DNA of 64,000 nucleotides from Streptomyces sp. MNU76. Lineage in GTDB: Bacteria; Actinomycetota; Actinomycetes; Streptomycetales; Streptomycetaceae. A program made the position numbers and the translations under genes. The stretch covers positions 248,001-312,000 of the forward strand of contig NZ_JAJKLK010000031.1 in NCBI RefSeq assembly GCF_020982545.1. Reading direction: 5' to 3'. Shown here one piece after another: positions 25,198-34,675 of the stretch (the stretch's first letter is position 1; the number at the start of each line of letters is the position of its first letter). The notes under the pieces were generated by a model, which ran no database searches, was not told the DNA's origin, and was given only the letters and a program-made list of their open reading frames with translations.

Positions 25198-25490
25198 CCG
25201 TCGGCCGGATCGCCGTCCTGCACGAAGCCCTGCGCGCCGACCCCACCAGCGTCACCGCCCGCCTCCTGGGCGGCGACGGCCGCGAGCTGGCCGAGCACCT
25301 GCTGTACCTGGCCGTGGACGAGCTGCGCACGGCGAACTGGCAGCGCACCAAGGACGGCCAGAAAGGCCGCAACCGGCCCAAGCCAATCAGCCCGCTGGCG
25401 ACGAAGCCCGGCATCCGCACGGGCCGCACCGACCGCAGCCCGGCCGAGGTACAGGCGCTCCTCGCCCGCTACGGGCCCGCCCGCACCTGA
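24844..25490 (+). CDS. Tail assembly chaperone fusion (gpGT-like), made by -1 frameshift
   Basis: Reading slips back one base on GGGAAAA at 25098-25104 and continues as SGIEVICTPQLREALAADLL ... RIAVLHEALRADPTSVTARL to TGA 25488-25490. The second part (about 128 codons) has no start of its own and matches the T part of chaperone pairs in siphoviruses. The fused form coats the tape measure and recruits tail tube. A one-base under-call in the assembly would give the same picture, but a canonical lambda-like heptamer in the right phase is strong support. Confidence 0.7.
25098..25104 (+). promoter_or_regulatory. -1 ribosomal frameshift slippery heptamer
   Basis: The heptamer G GGA AAA lies in phase in the zero frame (GCG GGA AAA GCG). 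It is the X XXY YYZ form and differs from lambda's GGGAAAG only in the last base. It is followed by GC-rich sequence that could fold. This is the expected signal between the two chaperone reading frames. Confidence 0.7.
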
Positions 25491-25517
25491 TCTCAGCACC
25501 ACACAACTGAAGAGGGG

Positions 25518-27812
25518 GTGAGCGTCGTGGCCGAAGAGGTCGGCGTCGCGTTCGTCCGGCTCGTGCCCTCCATGCGGGGGTTCGGGCCGGAGGCCCAGCA
25601 GGCCATGAACGACGCCATGCGCGGCCCGGCGAACGACGCCGGGCAGCAGGCCGGGGACCAGGCGGGCGGCAAGTTCGGGCAGGCCTTCAAGGGCGCCCTG
25701 CTCGGGGCCGGGCTGCTGGCCGGGGCGGCGCTGATCGGCGGTGTCACCGAGGCCCTGGACCAGGGCCGCATCGTCGGCAAGCTCCGCGCGCAGCTCGGCG
25801 CGACACCGGCGGAGGCCAAGAAGTACGGCGAGATCGCGGGCGAGCTGTTCGCGGGGGCGATCGTCACCGACTTCCAGCAGGGCGCCGACACCATCCGCGC
25901 CGTGATGTCGTCTGGGCTGGTCCCGGCGGGGGCGACGAACAAGCAGATCAAGTCGATCGCCACCAACGCCGCCGATCTCGCGAACACCTTCGACATCGAC
26001 CTGCAGCAGGCCGCGAACGCCGCCGGCACGATGATGAAGAACGGGCTGGCGAAGAACGGCACCGAGGCCTTCGACCTGCTCGCCGCCGGGATGAACGGCC
26101 TCGGGCCGGCCTCCGAAGACCTGATGGAGACGTTCACCGAGTACGGGCCGATCTTCAAGTCCGCGGGCATCAGCGGGCAGACCGCGCTGGGCCTGATGCG
26201 ACAGGCCATCAAGGGCGGCTGGGGCAAGGACACCGACAAGATCGCGGACGCATTCAAGGAACTGACCCTCCAAGTCACTTCCGGTTCCGAGGCTTCCGCA
26301 GCCGCCCTGACGTCGCTCGGCCTGGACGCCAAGCAGATCGGCACCGACATGTCTGCCGGGGGCAAGCGCGGCGAAGAGGCGATGGGGTCGGTCCTGGCGA
26401 AGATTCGGGAGCTGGGCCCCGGATCACAGACGGCGAAGGTCGCCATTCAGGACCTGTTCGGCGGCCCCGGCGAGGATCTCGGCGCGGCCCTGTTCGCCCT
26501 CGATGTCGGCAAGGCGTCCAAGGCCATGGACGGCGCGAAGGGGGCCGCCGACGAACTCGGCGACGGGCTGCGCGACAACGCCGGCGCGAAGCTGACCGCG
26601 TTCAAGAACTCGATGCAGCAGAACCTGGTGGAGTTCCTCGGCGGCACGGTGATCCCCGCTGTCACGACCGCGGGCAGCGTCATCGGCAAGGAACTCGGCG
26701 GCATCTGGGACCAGGCCGGGAAGGGCTCCGAGGGCGCGGCGGACCGGGCGGCGGAATTCGTGCGGCTCCTCGGCGTGAAGATCGGGCAGAAGATCGTCGA
26801 GTGGGCGCCGAAGGGCATCGAGGCTCTGATGACGTTCGGGGGGAAGGTCGCCGACTACATCGCGGCGAACCCCGGGAAGGTCCTGAAGATCGGACTGATC
26901 ACCGCGGCGATCCTCCTGGCGATCGTGGCCCTGCCGATCACCGTGGGCGCCGCGCTCAGCGCCGCCGTGGCGGTGATCATGGTCGGGTTCGTCAAGGAGA
27001 TGGTGTCCAAGCTCAACGACAACCTGCCCAAGTGGTGGCAGGCGTTCACCGGCTGGGTCTCGCAGAAAGCGACCACCGCCGCGTCGGTGCTCGCCGTGCT
27101 GGGCACCGCTGTCGGCCGCTGGTTCGGCGGGCTGTGGTCGAAGTACATCTCAGGCCCCGTCGGCCGTCAGTGGACGTCGTTCGTCGGCTCGGTGCGCGCC
27201 CTGCCCGGGCGGGCCGTCAGCGCGCTGAGCGCCCTGGGCGGGAACCTGTCGTCGACGTCCTCGCGCGCCTGGCAGCGCTTCAAGGACGCCGCCTCCCGCA
27301 AGGCCACCGACCTGCTCACCTGGGTACGGCGCCTGCCCGGACGGGCGAAGTCCGCGCTCGGCAACATCGGCCAGGTCCTCGCCGCGTCCGGGCGGGCACT
27401 GATCCAAGGGTTCATCACCGGCATCAAGAACAAGATCGGACAGGTCCGGTCGGCCGCCTCAAGCGTGGTCAGCGCGGCGCGCGAGTACTTCCCCTTCAGC
27501 CCCGCGAAAAGGGGCCCGTTCTCCGGGCGCGGCTACACCCTCTACTCCGGCCGCGCCCTCATCCAGGGCTTCCAGACCGGTATCACCGACCAGACCCCGG
27601 ACCTGCGCGCCCAGCTGCAGCACCTGCCGAGCACGGCTCTGCAACAGCAGCTCAGCGCGGGCAGCCGCACCGCCGCCGCGGCCACCGCACCGACGGTCGT
27701 CCTCGACGCCCACGGCATGCCCCGCGCCCTCGTGGAATGGCTGCGCGCCGCGATCCGTACCGAGGCCGGCGGGTCGGCGGAGAAGTTCTTCAAGAAGCCC
27801 GCTGCAGCGTAA
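25518..27812 (+). CDS. Tape measure protein, 764 aa
   Basis: The GTG at 25518 follows AGAGGGGG; GTG 25527 is the alternative. The protein has an N-terminal helical part, repeated Gly/Ala-rich helices, transmembrane stretches at about 450-500 (IGLITAAILLAIVALPITVG ... ALSAAVAVIMVGFVKEMV) and a late TP901-type end (AREYFPFSPAKRGPFSGRGY). It sets tail length and is ejected ahead of the DNA. Length implies a tail of moderate size. The chaperones lie directly upstream. Confidence 0.9.
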   Translation: MSVVAEEVGVAFVRLVPSMRGFGPEAQQAMNDAMRGPANDAGQQAGDQAGGKFGQAFKGALLGAGLLAGAALIGGVTEALDQGRIVGKLRAQLGATPAEAKKYGEIAGELFAGAIVTDFQQGADTIRAVMSSGLVPAGATNKQIKSIATNAADLANTFDIDLQQAANAAGTMMKNGLAKNGTEAFDLLAAGMNGLGPASEDLMETFTEYGPIFKSAGISGQTALGLMRQAIKGGWGKDTDKIADAFKELTLQVTSGSEASAAALTSLGLDAKQIGTDMSAGGKRGEEAMGSVLAKIRELGPGSQTAKVAIQDLFGGPGEDLGAALFALDVGKASKAMDGAKGAADELGDGLRDNAGAKLTAFKNSMQQNLVEFLGGTVIPAVTTAGSVIGKELGGIWDQAGKGSEGAADRAAEFVRLLGVKIGQKIVEWAPKGIEALMTFGGKVADYIAANPGKVLKIGLITAAILLAIVALPITVGAALSAAVAVIMVGFVKEMVSKLNDNLPKWWQAFTGWVSQKATTAASVLAVLGTAVGRWFGGLWSKYISGPVGRQWTSFVGSVRALPGRAVSALSALGGNLSSTSSRAWQRFKDAASRKATDLLTWVRRLPGRAKSALGNIGQVLAASGRALIQGFITGIKNKIGQVRSAASSVVSAAREYFPFSPAKRGPFSGRGYTLYSGRALIQGFQTGITDQTPDLRAQLQHLPSTALQQQLSAGSRTAAAATAPTVVLDAHGMPRALVEWLRAAIRTEAGGSAEKFFKKPAAA

Positions 27813-27822
27813 AGGGAGGCAT

Positions 27823-30800
27823 GTGGTGGCGTTCCCCGAGGACCGGCTCGTGCACCGGCTGCAGGCCGCGTTCGGCGCCGACGCCGACGCATCCCCCACC
27901 ACCTGGTCGTGGACCAACATCACCGCCGCCATCCACGCCCAGCAGATCAGCATCACCCGCGGCACCGCCAACGAAGCCGGACAGGCCGAACCCACCAGCA
28001 TCAGCCTCGTCCTGGACAACGTCTCCGGCGACTACACCCCCGACAACCCGGCCGGCGCCCACTACCCGGACATCGAACTCGGCGTGCCGCTGCGGTACTC
28101 CGTGCAAGGCCCGCCCTACCTCGGCCTGGAAGGATCCGGCCGCGCGAGCACCCCCGACGCGGCGGCCATCGACATCACCGGCTCCGTCGACGTGCGCGCC
28201 GAGATCGAGCTCGACGACTGGTTCTCCGGCGACATCATCGAACTGGCCGGGAAGTACACCGTCACCACCCCCCAGCGGTCCTGGCTGTGGCTCTACAGCG
28301 ACGCCAGGGCCCTGGTCTTCCGCTGGTCCCCCGACGGCGTCGCGATCCCCCAGTACATCTCCACCGTGCCCGTTCCCGTGCCCGCCTCCGGCCGGATCGC
28401 GCTGCGCTCCACCCTCGACACCACCACCGGCGTCGTCACCCACTACACCGCCGACAGCATCGACGGCCCCTGGGTCCAGCTCGGCGACGCCTCCACCCCC
28501 TCCGGCGCCACTTCCCTGTTCAACAGCGACCAGCCCCTCACCGTCGGCGAAGTGCCCGGCGTCGGATTCACCGCCCCGCAGGGCGCCTACCACGCATTCC
28601 GCCTGTACGACGGGATCGACGGGACCCTCGTCGCCGACCCCGACTTCACCGCCCAGAGCCCCGGCGCCACCTCCTTCACCGACAGCGCCGGCCTGACCTG
28701 GACACTGGCGGGCGGCGCGGAGATCACCGACTGGCACCACCAGTTCAACGGCCACGTCGACAGCTGGGAACCCGTCTGGCCGTACGGGGACCTCTCCGAC
28801 GAGGACAGCGGCTACGAGGGCGAAGCGCAGGTGACCGTCACCGCCTCCGGCATCCTGCGCCGCCTCGGGCAGGGTGAAGAAGCCCTGGAATCCACCCTGC
28901 GCCGCCGCGTCCCCTCGTTCGGGCCGCTGGCGTACTGGCCGATGGAAGAAGGCGCCAGCGCCACGCAGGCCTCCAGCCCCGTCGAGGGCGTCAACCCGCT
29001 CAAGCTCACCCAGGTCGAGTGGGCCAGCGTGGACACCCTCGCCAGCAGCAACGCCCTGCCCGTGCTCGCCAGCTCCGGCAGCAGCCTGGCCCAGATGCTC
29101 GGCCGTATCCCGGCCCCCGCCACAGCGCCGAGCAGCTGGTCCGTGCGCTACATCTACCGCCTCGACAACGCCAACACCACGCTGCGCACGTTCATGCGGA
29201 TCCTGTCCACCGGCACCGTCGCCGAGTGGTACATCCAGCAGCGCAACAACCTCACCCGCGTCTTCGGCCTCGACTCCGACGGCGCCACCGTCTTCACCCA
29301 GGACATCGGCACCGGCGCCAACCTGTACAACGACTGGCTGTTCGTGCGGTTCATGGCCACCCAGAACGGCGGCAACGTCAACTGGGACATCAGCTGGTTC
29401 AACATCGGCGGCGGCGCCGGAGCCTTCAGCGCCTCCTTCGCCGGCACCGTCGGGCGCCCCACCGGCGTCGCCTCCCCGCCCGACGGCTACAGCCCCGACC
29501 TCGACGGCATGGCGCTCGGCCACATCTCCGCCTTCCCCATCGACCTCACCGGCGCCTACAGCGGCGCCATCGACGCATGGGCCGGAGAGACCGCCGCCAA
29601 CCGCTTCGCCCGCCTGTGCGAGGAGGAAGGCATCCCCTACGCCGTCGTCGGCGACCCCGACGACAGCGAGCCGATGGGCCCCCAGCGCCCCGCCCCGTTC
29701 CTGGACCTCCTCGGCGAGTGCGCTGCCCTCGACGGCGGCCGCATGGGCGAGCGCCGCTCCTCACGCGGCCTGCTGTACCGCACCCGCGCCGACCTGTACA
29801 ACCAGGCAGCGCGCCTGGTCCTCGACGCGGGCAACAACGAGATCGCCAACCCGTTCGCGCCCGTCCTGGACGACCAGCGCATCCGCAACGACATCACCGT
29901 CACCCGCGAGGGCGGCTCCTCCGCACGCGCCGTCGACGAGGCGTCGGTGACCAAAAGACGCCGCTACCGCGACAGCCCCACCGTCAACGCGTACAGCGAC
30001 GCACAGCTGCCCGCACTGGCGGGATGGCGGCTGCACCTGGGCACCTGGCCCGGCATGCGCTATCCGTCCGTCTCCTTCGACCTGTCGATCGCCCCGCACC
30101 TGATCGACACCTGGCTGCGCACCGACACCGGCGACCGCCTGCAGGTCGCGGGCCTCCCCCCGCAGCACCCCACCGATCTCGTCGATCTCCTCCTGGAGGG
30201 CTACACCCAGACCCTCTCCCCGACCCGGTGGACCGTGCAGGGCAACTGCGTGCCCTTCGGGCCGTACATCGTGGCCGGCCTCGCCGTGTACGAGGACTTC
30301 GAGGACACCACCTACGAGGTCACCGCCGTCGACGGCGGCAGCCTGCCGTGGGCGCGGTCGCAGGCGCACTTCAACACCGGCGTCTGGTCGTTGCGGTCCG
30401 GGGCCATCGGCAACAACCAGACCTCCGACTGGATTGTCACGATCCCCGCCGGGTCGGTCGAGATGCGGTTCTGGTACTGGACATCGAGCGAGAACTCAGG
30501 GCCCGGCTTCGAGGGCGACCGGCTCCTGGTCCTCGTCGACGGCGTGCAGATCCTGCGCGCCCAGGGCACCACCGGGTGGACGCAGGCCATCGCCGACGTC
30601 ACCGGCAAGTCCACCGTCACCTTCCGGTACGCCAAGGACAACAGCGCCGCCTCCGGTGAGGACGCCGTCCACATCGACGACCTCTCCTTCACCGGGATCG
30701 CCCCCACCCGCGTCGACACCGACGGCAGTCAACTGGCCGCGGGCATTGACGTGGACGACACCAGCCTGTCCGTCACGGTCACCGACGGCCCGCTGTGGGT

Positions 30801-30993
30801 CACCACCGCCACCTTCCCGCAGGAGTTCCCGTTCACCGTCCGCGTGGGCGGCGAGGACCTCACCGTCACCGCCGTCTCCGGAACCACCAGCCCTCAGACG
30901 TTCACCGTGACCCGCTCCGCCAACGGCATCGCCAAGGTCCACGCGACCGGAGACGATCTGCGCCTGGCCGTCCCGGCGATCACCGCCCTATGA
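27823..30993 (+). CDS. Large minor tail / baseplate protein, 1056 aa
   Basis: GTG 27823 (or 27826) follows AAAGGGAGG, 10 bases past the tape measure stop. The N-terminal part (ISITRGTANEAGQAEPTSIS ... DNVSGDYTPDNPAG) is typical of actinophage distal-tail proteins. Middle and late parts are beta-rich with concanavalin/LamG-like segments (PLAYWPMEEGAS ... GFEGDRLLVLVDGVQILRAQ), which suggests receptor or carbohydrate binding. A fused distal-tail plus tail-associated role is likely. No enzymatic motif is seen. Confidence 0.7.
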   Translation: MVAFPEDRLVHRLQAAFGADADASPTTWSWTNITAAIHAQQISITRGTANEAGQAEPTSISLVLDNVSGDYTPDNPAGAHYPDIELGVPLRYSVQGPPYLGLEGSGRASTPDAAAIDITGSVDVRAEIELDDWFSGDIIELAGKYTVTTPQRSWLWLYSDARALVFRWSPDGVAIPQYISTVPVPVPASGRIALRSTLDTTTGVVTHYTADSIDGPWVQLGDASTPSGATSLFNSDQPLTVGEVPGVGFTAPQGAYHAFRLYDGIDGTLVADPDFTAQSPGATSFTDSAGLTWTLAGGAEITDWHHQFNGHVDSWEPVWPYGDLSDEDSGYEGEAQVTVTASGILRRLGQGEEALESTLRRRVPSFGPLAYWPMEEGASATQASSPVEGVNPLKLTQVEWASVDTLASSNALPVLASSGSSLAQMLGRIPAPATAPSSWSVRYIYRLDNANTTLRTFMRILSTGTVAEWYIQQRNNLTRVFGLDSDGATVFTQDIGTGANLYNDWLFVRFMATQNGGNVNWDISWFNIGGGAGAFSASFAGTVGRPTGVASPPDGYSPDLDGMALGHISAFPIDLTGAYSGAIDAWAGETAANRFARLCEEEGIPYAVVGDPDDSEPMGPQRPAPFLDLLGECAALDGGRMGERRSSRGLLYRTRADLYNQAARLVLDAGNNEIANPFAPVLDDQRIRNDITVTREGGSSARAVDEASVTKRRRYRDSPTVNAYSDAQLPALAGWRLHLGTWPGMRYPSVSFDLSIAPHLIDTWLRTDTGDRLQVAGLPPQHPTDLVDLLLEGYTQTLSPTRWTVQGNCVPFGPYIVAGLAVYEDFEDTTYEVTAVDGGSLPWARSQAHFNTGVWSLRSGAIGNNQTSDWIVTIPAGSVEMRFWYWTSSENSGPGFEGDRLLVLVDGVQILRAQGTTGWTQAIADVTGKSTVTFRYAKDNSAASGEDAVHIDDLSFTGIAPTRVDTDGSQLAAGIDVDDTSLSVTVTDGPLWVTTATFPQEFPFTVRVGGEDLTVTAVSGTTSPQTFTVTRSANGIAKVHATGDDLRLAVPAITAL

Positions 30994-31011
30994 GACAGAT
31001 CGGAGCATCGG

Positions 31012-31545
31012 ATGACGCTGCCGTTCCCCGAGTGGCCTGCAGGGATGCGGATGACCGCAGGGCGCATGAACGCCCGCAACACAATCCTCGTCGAGCAGGG
31101 CTCCGACCAGACCGTGACCAGCAGCACCACCCTGGTCAGCACGAACCTGGTCCTGCCCGGAGTCGCGAACGCCACCTACGAATACCAGCTGCAGATCTCG
31201 TACTCCGCGACCGTCACCCCGGACCTGAAGTTCGCCTGGTCCGTGCCCTCCGGGGCGGCCGCGCGCCGCTTCACCATCAGCCGGGAAGCCGCCGCAGTGG
31301 CCGGCCTGAACACCGGAGCGGCCGTCATCATGCGCTCCCCGGGAACAGGCACGGAGATCATCGCCGGTGGCGGCAGCGCGGACGGCGGCGCACCCGGCGA
31401 CTTCTTCTACGCCTCGGACGAGGGACAGATCGTCATGGGCGGCACCGCCGGCAACTGCACCGTGCAGTTCGCCCAGCAGACCTCCAACGCCAACCAGACC
31501 ATCTTCCGCGCCCAGTCGAGGCTGGTGTACCGGCGCATCGCCTGA
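31012..31545 (+). CDS. Minor tail / fibre-like protein, 177 aa
   Basis: ATG 31012 starts a short beta-rich protein (LPFPEWPAGMRMTAGRMNAR ... YQLQISYSATVTPDLKFAWS ... GDFFYASDEGQIVMGGTAGN). This is a frequent type of small virion protein next to the large tail gene in Streptomyces phages. Two hairpins follow. It probably adds to the tail tip. Confidence 0.6.
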   Translation: MTLPFPEWPAGMRMTAGRMNARNTILVEQGSDQTVTSSTTLVSTNLVLPGVANATYEYQLQISYSATVTPDLKFAWSVPSGAAARRFTISREAAAVAGLNTGAAVIMRSPGTGTEIIAGGGSADGGAPGDFFYASDEGQIVMGGTAGNCTVQFAQQTSNANQTIFRAQSRLVYRRIA

Positions 31546-31606
31546 CCGCGCGGCGTACAGTCGGCAGCGGAGAGAAAGCCCCGGCAGGAGTCCTGCTGGG
31601 GAACAC

Positions 31607-31632
31607 GGCCCCGGCAACTCTCCGCCGGGGCC
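31607..31632 (+). terminator. Hairpin terminator after tail genes
   Basis: The arms GGCCCCGGC (31607-31615) and GCCGGGGCC (31624-31632) form a 9-bp perfect stem. It is followed by a second hairpin at 31647-31676. Confidence 0.65.
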
Positions 31633-31646
31633 GCCCTCATGTCACC

Positions 31647-31676
31647 AGCCCCGCAACCACCCCATGGTGCGGGGCT
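31647..31676 (+). terminator. Second tandem hairpin terminator
   Basis: The arms AGCCCCGC (31647-31654) and GCGGGGCT (31669-31676) form an 8-bp perfect stem with a 14-base loop, just before the lysis genes. The lysis cassette may have its own promoter. Confidence 0.6.
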
Positions 31677-31697
31677 TCGTCATGCCCTGGAGGCCCC

Positions 31698-32543
31698 GTG
31701 GCCATCAAGCTCGTCACGCGCGCGCAGTGGGGCGCCCGCGACTACCTGCGCCCGAACGGCGCCACCCCGTACAGCCGCGCCCGCCGCGGCGTCAAAATCC
31801 ACTACCTCGGCACCCCGTACGCCGACCGGCCGCACACCGGGTGCGCCGCCTACGTGCGCCAGCTGCAGGCCTCGCACATGGACGGCAACGGCTGGTCGGA
31901 CATCGGCTACAGCTTCGTCGTCTGCACGCACGGCTGGGTGTACGAGGGGCGGGGCCTGACGCGCCGGAACTCGGCGAACGGCAACACCAGCCTGAACGAG
32001 CAGGACTACGCGGTGCTGCTGATGGTCGGCTCGTCAGGGCTGACGAAGCCGACCGTCGAGCAGCTGCACGGTGGCCGGGACGCGATCGAGTACTGCCGCA
32101 GCAAGGGCCCGGCCGGGACGTGGCTCGGCGGCCACCGCGACGGCTACGCCACAGCATGCCCGGGCGACGCGGTCTACGCCTGGGTGAAAGCAGGGGCACC
32201 CCGCCCCACCGACAGCGAGGAGGAGGACCCGATGGCGACGTGGACGACCAAGGACCTGTGCAGGGCGGTGTGGGAGACCGACGGTGTGGTCGGTGTCCCC
32301 GCCGGGTGGGGCGCGAAGGGCAACACGGAATGGAAGCCCGCCTCGATCCTGATCGACCTCGGCAAGCGGGTGCGGGCGCTGCAGGCGGAGGCGGTCGTGC
32401 AGCACGCGACGATCGCCGAGCTCGCCCGTACCGTCGCGACGCTCGCGGCGAACACCGCGGCGGTCGACCCTGACGAGCTGGTGGGGCGGATCACCCGGGC
32501 CATCGAGAACGTGACCGTCCGCCTGGACGTCGAGGAGGTCTGA
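31698..32543 (+). CDS. Endolysin: PGRP-type N-acetylmuramoyl-L-alanine amidase, 281 aa
   Basis: GTG 31698 starts a chain with the amidase_2/PGRP fold at residues 1-160 (LVTRAQWGARDYL ... GVKIHYLGTPY ... SFVVCTHGWVYEGRG ... GGHRDGYATACPGD). Zinc ligands are H35, H146 and C154 with the catalytic Tyr near 71, cutting the amide between muramic acid and L-Ala. After an acidic linker (about 170-180) a C-terminal helical/coiled-coil part follows (KRVRALQAEAVVQHATIAEL), which may oligomerise or bind wall. There is no signal peptide, so release depends on the holin next to it. Confidence 0.88.
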   Translation: MAIKLVTRAQWGARDYLRPNGATPYSRARRGVKIHYLGTPYADRPHTGCAAYVRQLQASHMDGNGWSDIGYSFVVCTHGWVYEGRGLTRRNSANGNTSLNEQDYAVLLMVGSSGLTKPTVEQLHGGRDAIEYCRSKGPAGTWLGGHRDGYATACPGDAVYAWVKAGAPRPTDSEEEDPMATWTTKDLCRAVWETDGVVGVPAGWGAKGNTEWKPASILIDLGKRVRALQAEAVVQHATIAELARTVATLAANTAAVDPDELVGRITRAIENVTVRLDVEEV

Positions 32544-32546
32544 GTC

Positions 32547-32912
32547 ATGCAGAACCTGTTCATCAGCTTCATGCGGTTCGCCGTGCCGGCCGTGGCCGGT
32601 CTGGTCCTCACAGCAACGGGGTGGCTGGGTATCCCGGTGGACAGTGAGACGGCGGCCGGCGCGGTCTCCGTCGGTCTGATGGCCGCGTATTACGCCGTGT
32701 TCCGGCTCCTGGAGGAGCTCGCTGAGCGGATGTCGTGGGGGCCGCTGCAGCTGCTCGCCGGTATCGCGCTGGGGTGGGCGCGGCCGCCGCAGTACGTCAC
32801 GCCGGTAGAGGCGCCGATCCGGCTGAAGTTCGACCAGGCCGCGATGGACCAGGACATCAGCGACTTCGTTCGCAGGCTCAACGCGGCGGCCGAGGAGCGG
32901 GGGCCGAGATGA
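32547..32912 (+). CDS. Holin, 121 aa
   Basis: ATG 32547 follows GAGGAGG. Two hydrophobic helices (about 8-28 FMRFAVPAVAGLVLTATGWL and 36-54 AAGAVSVGLMAAYYAVFRLL) form a hairpin; a charged tail follows. This is a normal two-helix holin and lies directly after the endolysin, which needs it to cross the membrane. Confidence 0.75.
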   Translation: MQNLFISFMRFAVPAVAGLVLTATGWLGIPVDSETAAGAVSVGLMAAYYAVFRLLEELAERMSWGPLQLLAGIALGWARPPQYVTPVEAPIRLKFDQAAMDQDISDFVRRLNAAAEERGPR

Positions 32913-33163
32913 CGCCGCCGGAGTCGACGTCGATCGCGCTGGAGCTGGCCGAGCTCCGCCGTGCCGTCGATGTCGGCAACGCGACGACGCAGGGTCAGCT
33001 GGCGTTGCTGGTGCAGCGTGGCAATCAGTACGAGCAGGACATTGCTGAGGTCAAGGCCCGGGTGGACGCGCTGGAACGGGCGCGTTGGCCGCTGCCGTCG
33101 CTCGCTGCGGTGACAGCCCTGTGCGCGCTAGGCCTGGCCGTGTGGCAGGCGATGAGCCAGTGA
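32909..33163 (+). CDS. Coiled-coil/transmembrane lysis-region protein, 84 aa
   Basis: The ATG overlaps the holin stop. Residues 8-58 form a coiled coil (IALELAELRRAVDVGNATTQ ... QYEQDIAEVKARVDALERAR) and one C-terminal transmembrane helix follows (ALAAVTALCALGLAVWQ-type). It may be a second holin, an antiholin or a spanin-like helper. A terminator follows, ending the late block. Confidence 0.65.
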   Translation: MTPPESTSIALELAELRRAVDVGNATTQGQLALLVQRGNQYEQDIAEVKARVDALERARWPLPSLAAVTALCALGLAVWQAMSQ

Positions 33164-33183
33164 AACGACCAAAGCCGAACCTG

Positions 33184-33220
33184 CGCCCCCTGCACGGTCC
33201 ACGCGGCCGTGCAGGGGGCG
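33184..33220 (+). terminator. Late-operon terminator
   Basis: The arms CGCCCCCTGCACGG (33184-33197) and CCGTGCAGGGGGCG (33207-33220) form a 14-bp perfect stem with a 9-base loop, followed by TTT. It lies 20 bases after the last lysis gene. Confidence 0.85.
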
Positions 33221-33364
33221 TTTCGTCATGCCCGGACGCCCATGGCCACCTCCACGAAACGGAGAAGACCCCTGCGGACCGCAATCCGTAAGGGCCTTCC
33301 CCACGCACACCACCGGCCGTGAGGCGTACCGTTCCAAGTGTCGAGCAAGGAACTGGAGACCAGT

Positions 33365-34585
33365 ATGGCCCACACCACCGCCATCGCAGAGTCCAACGGA
33401 CAGAGGCTCGCCCGACTGCGCCAGCGTCACCGTTGGACACAGGAGCGCCTCGCCCTCGAATCCGGCTACAGCCTCTCCGCGATCCGCCACTTCGAACAGG
33501 GACGCCGCAGCCTTGACCGCGCAGCCGTCGTCCTCACCTTCGCCCAAGCCCTCGACTGCCACCCCACCGAAATCACCGGAGCCCCGTACATGCCCGCCCA
33601 AGCCGACCGCGACGGGCAAACCGCAGTCGCCTCGGTGGCCGCCGTACGCCGCGCGCTCATGCGCCACGGTCGGCCAGCACGACCCACCGAAGCAGAAGCC
33701 GCAGCAGTCGACTTGACGGGCCTACGCCGCCGTGTCACCGAGGCCAACGGCTACCGGCAGGCCGCCGATCTCACGCAGTCCGGCGCTGCCCTGCCCGCCC
33801 TGTTGCGGGATCTGCAGGTCGCCGCCGAACTCACTGACGGAGACCAGCGTCGCCAGGTCTACGGGCTGCTGGCGTCCGGCTACGAGTGCGCCATGCAGTA
33901 CCTGTACAAACTCGGCCACAACAGCGACGCCACCCTCGCCACCGAACGCGTCGTCTGGGCCAGCCGAGAAACCGGCGACCCACTGCGCGCGCTCGCCGCG
34001 TCCTGGTACGACGCCGGCGAGTTCCTCACGATCGGTGAGCACGACGAGGCTGGCGCCATCATCGACGACGCGCTGACCGAGCTGGGGGCGATTCCGTCGC
34101 CCGGCCCGGAGGCGGTCTCGCTGAAGGGGGCATTCCACCTGAAGGCGTCCCTGAACTCGGCACGGGCGAAGGATCCAACGACCGCAGTTCGCCACCTCGG
34201 CTACGCCAAGCAGGCGGCCGAGGAGCTCGGGGAGGATCAGAATCACTGGCAGATGCAGTTCGGTCCCACGAACACCGCCCTGTGGTCGGTGAGCCTGCCC
34301 GTCGAGCTGGGGCGTGGCAAGGACGCAGTTGCCCAAGCGGAGAAGGTGAAGCTCCCGCCGGACTACTCGGAGGAGCGGCACTCCCACTTCTACATCGACT
34401 TCGGGCGTGCCTACTTCTACAACGGGCAGCGCGACGAAGCACTGAGGGCGTTCCTGAAGGCGGAGCGGCTGGCGCCTCAAGCGACGCGTGCGCATGCCGG
34501 TGTGCGGGAGACGGTGGGCACGATGATCCGTACGAAGCGGCGGGGTGAGTTGATGGAGTTGGGTATCCGCCTCGGCGTCGTGTGA
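33365..34585 (+). CDS. XRE-family regulator with TPR-like domain, 406 aa
   Basis: ATG 33365 has a GGAG site; the upstream GTG 33338 is not needed. An HTH_3 domain lies at 12-66 (RLARLRQRHRWTQERLALES ... GYSLSAIRHFEQGRR). From residue 140 on, helical TPR-like repeats fill the protein (RRQVYGLLASGYECAMQYLY ... TLATERVVWASRETGDPLRA ... ALRAFLKAERLAPQA). This is the widespread Streptomyces XRE/TPR type. A palindromic operator (34592-34608) lies between it and the next gene. It probably acts as lysogeny or accessory regulator. Confidence 0.8.
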   Translation: MAHTTAIAESNGQRLARLRQRHRWTQERLALESGYSLSAIRHFEQGRRSLDRAAVVLTFAQALDCHPTEITGAPYMPAQADRDGQTAVASVAAVRRALMRHGRPARPTEAEAAAVDLTGLRRRVTEANGYRQAADLTQSGAALPALLRDLQVAAELTDGDQRRQVYGLLASGYECAMQYLYKLGHNSDATLATERVVWASRETGDPLRALAASWYDAGEFLTIGEHDEAGAIIDDALTELGAIPSPGPEAVSLKGAFHLKASLNSARAKDPTTAVRHLGYAKQAAEELGEDQNHWQMQFGPTNTALWSVSLPVELGRGKDAVAQAEKVKLPPDYSEERHSHFYIDFGRAYFYNGQRDEALRAFLKAERLAPQATRAHAGVRETVGTMIRTKRRGELMELGIRLGVV

Positions 34586-34591
34586 CACAGG

Positions 34592-34608
34592 TACTACAGA
34601 CTGTGGTA
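34592..34608. promoter_or_regulatory. Putative operator palindrome TACTACAG-A-CTGTGGTA
   Basis: The 17-base near-perfect palindrome pairs at seven of eight arm positions with one wobble, lies 7 bases after the XRE gene stop and 68 bases before the next start, and is part of a repeat of GGTACT. A regulator site for the adjacent XRE/TPR protein is likely. Confidence 0.5.
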
Positions 34609-34675
34609 CTTCAGTGACCCTCTGGCTTCTACCGTCGGTTGAGCAGGACAAACCGCAACGGCCAGGGGGTCACTC

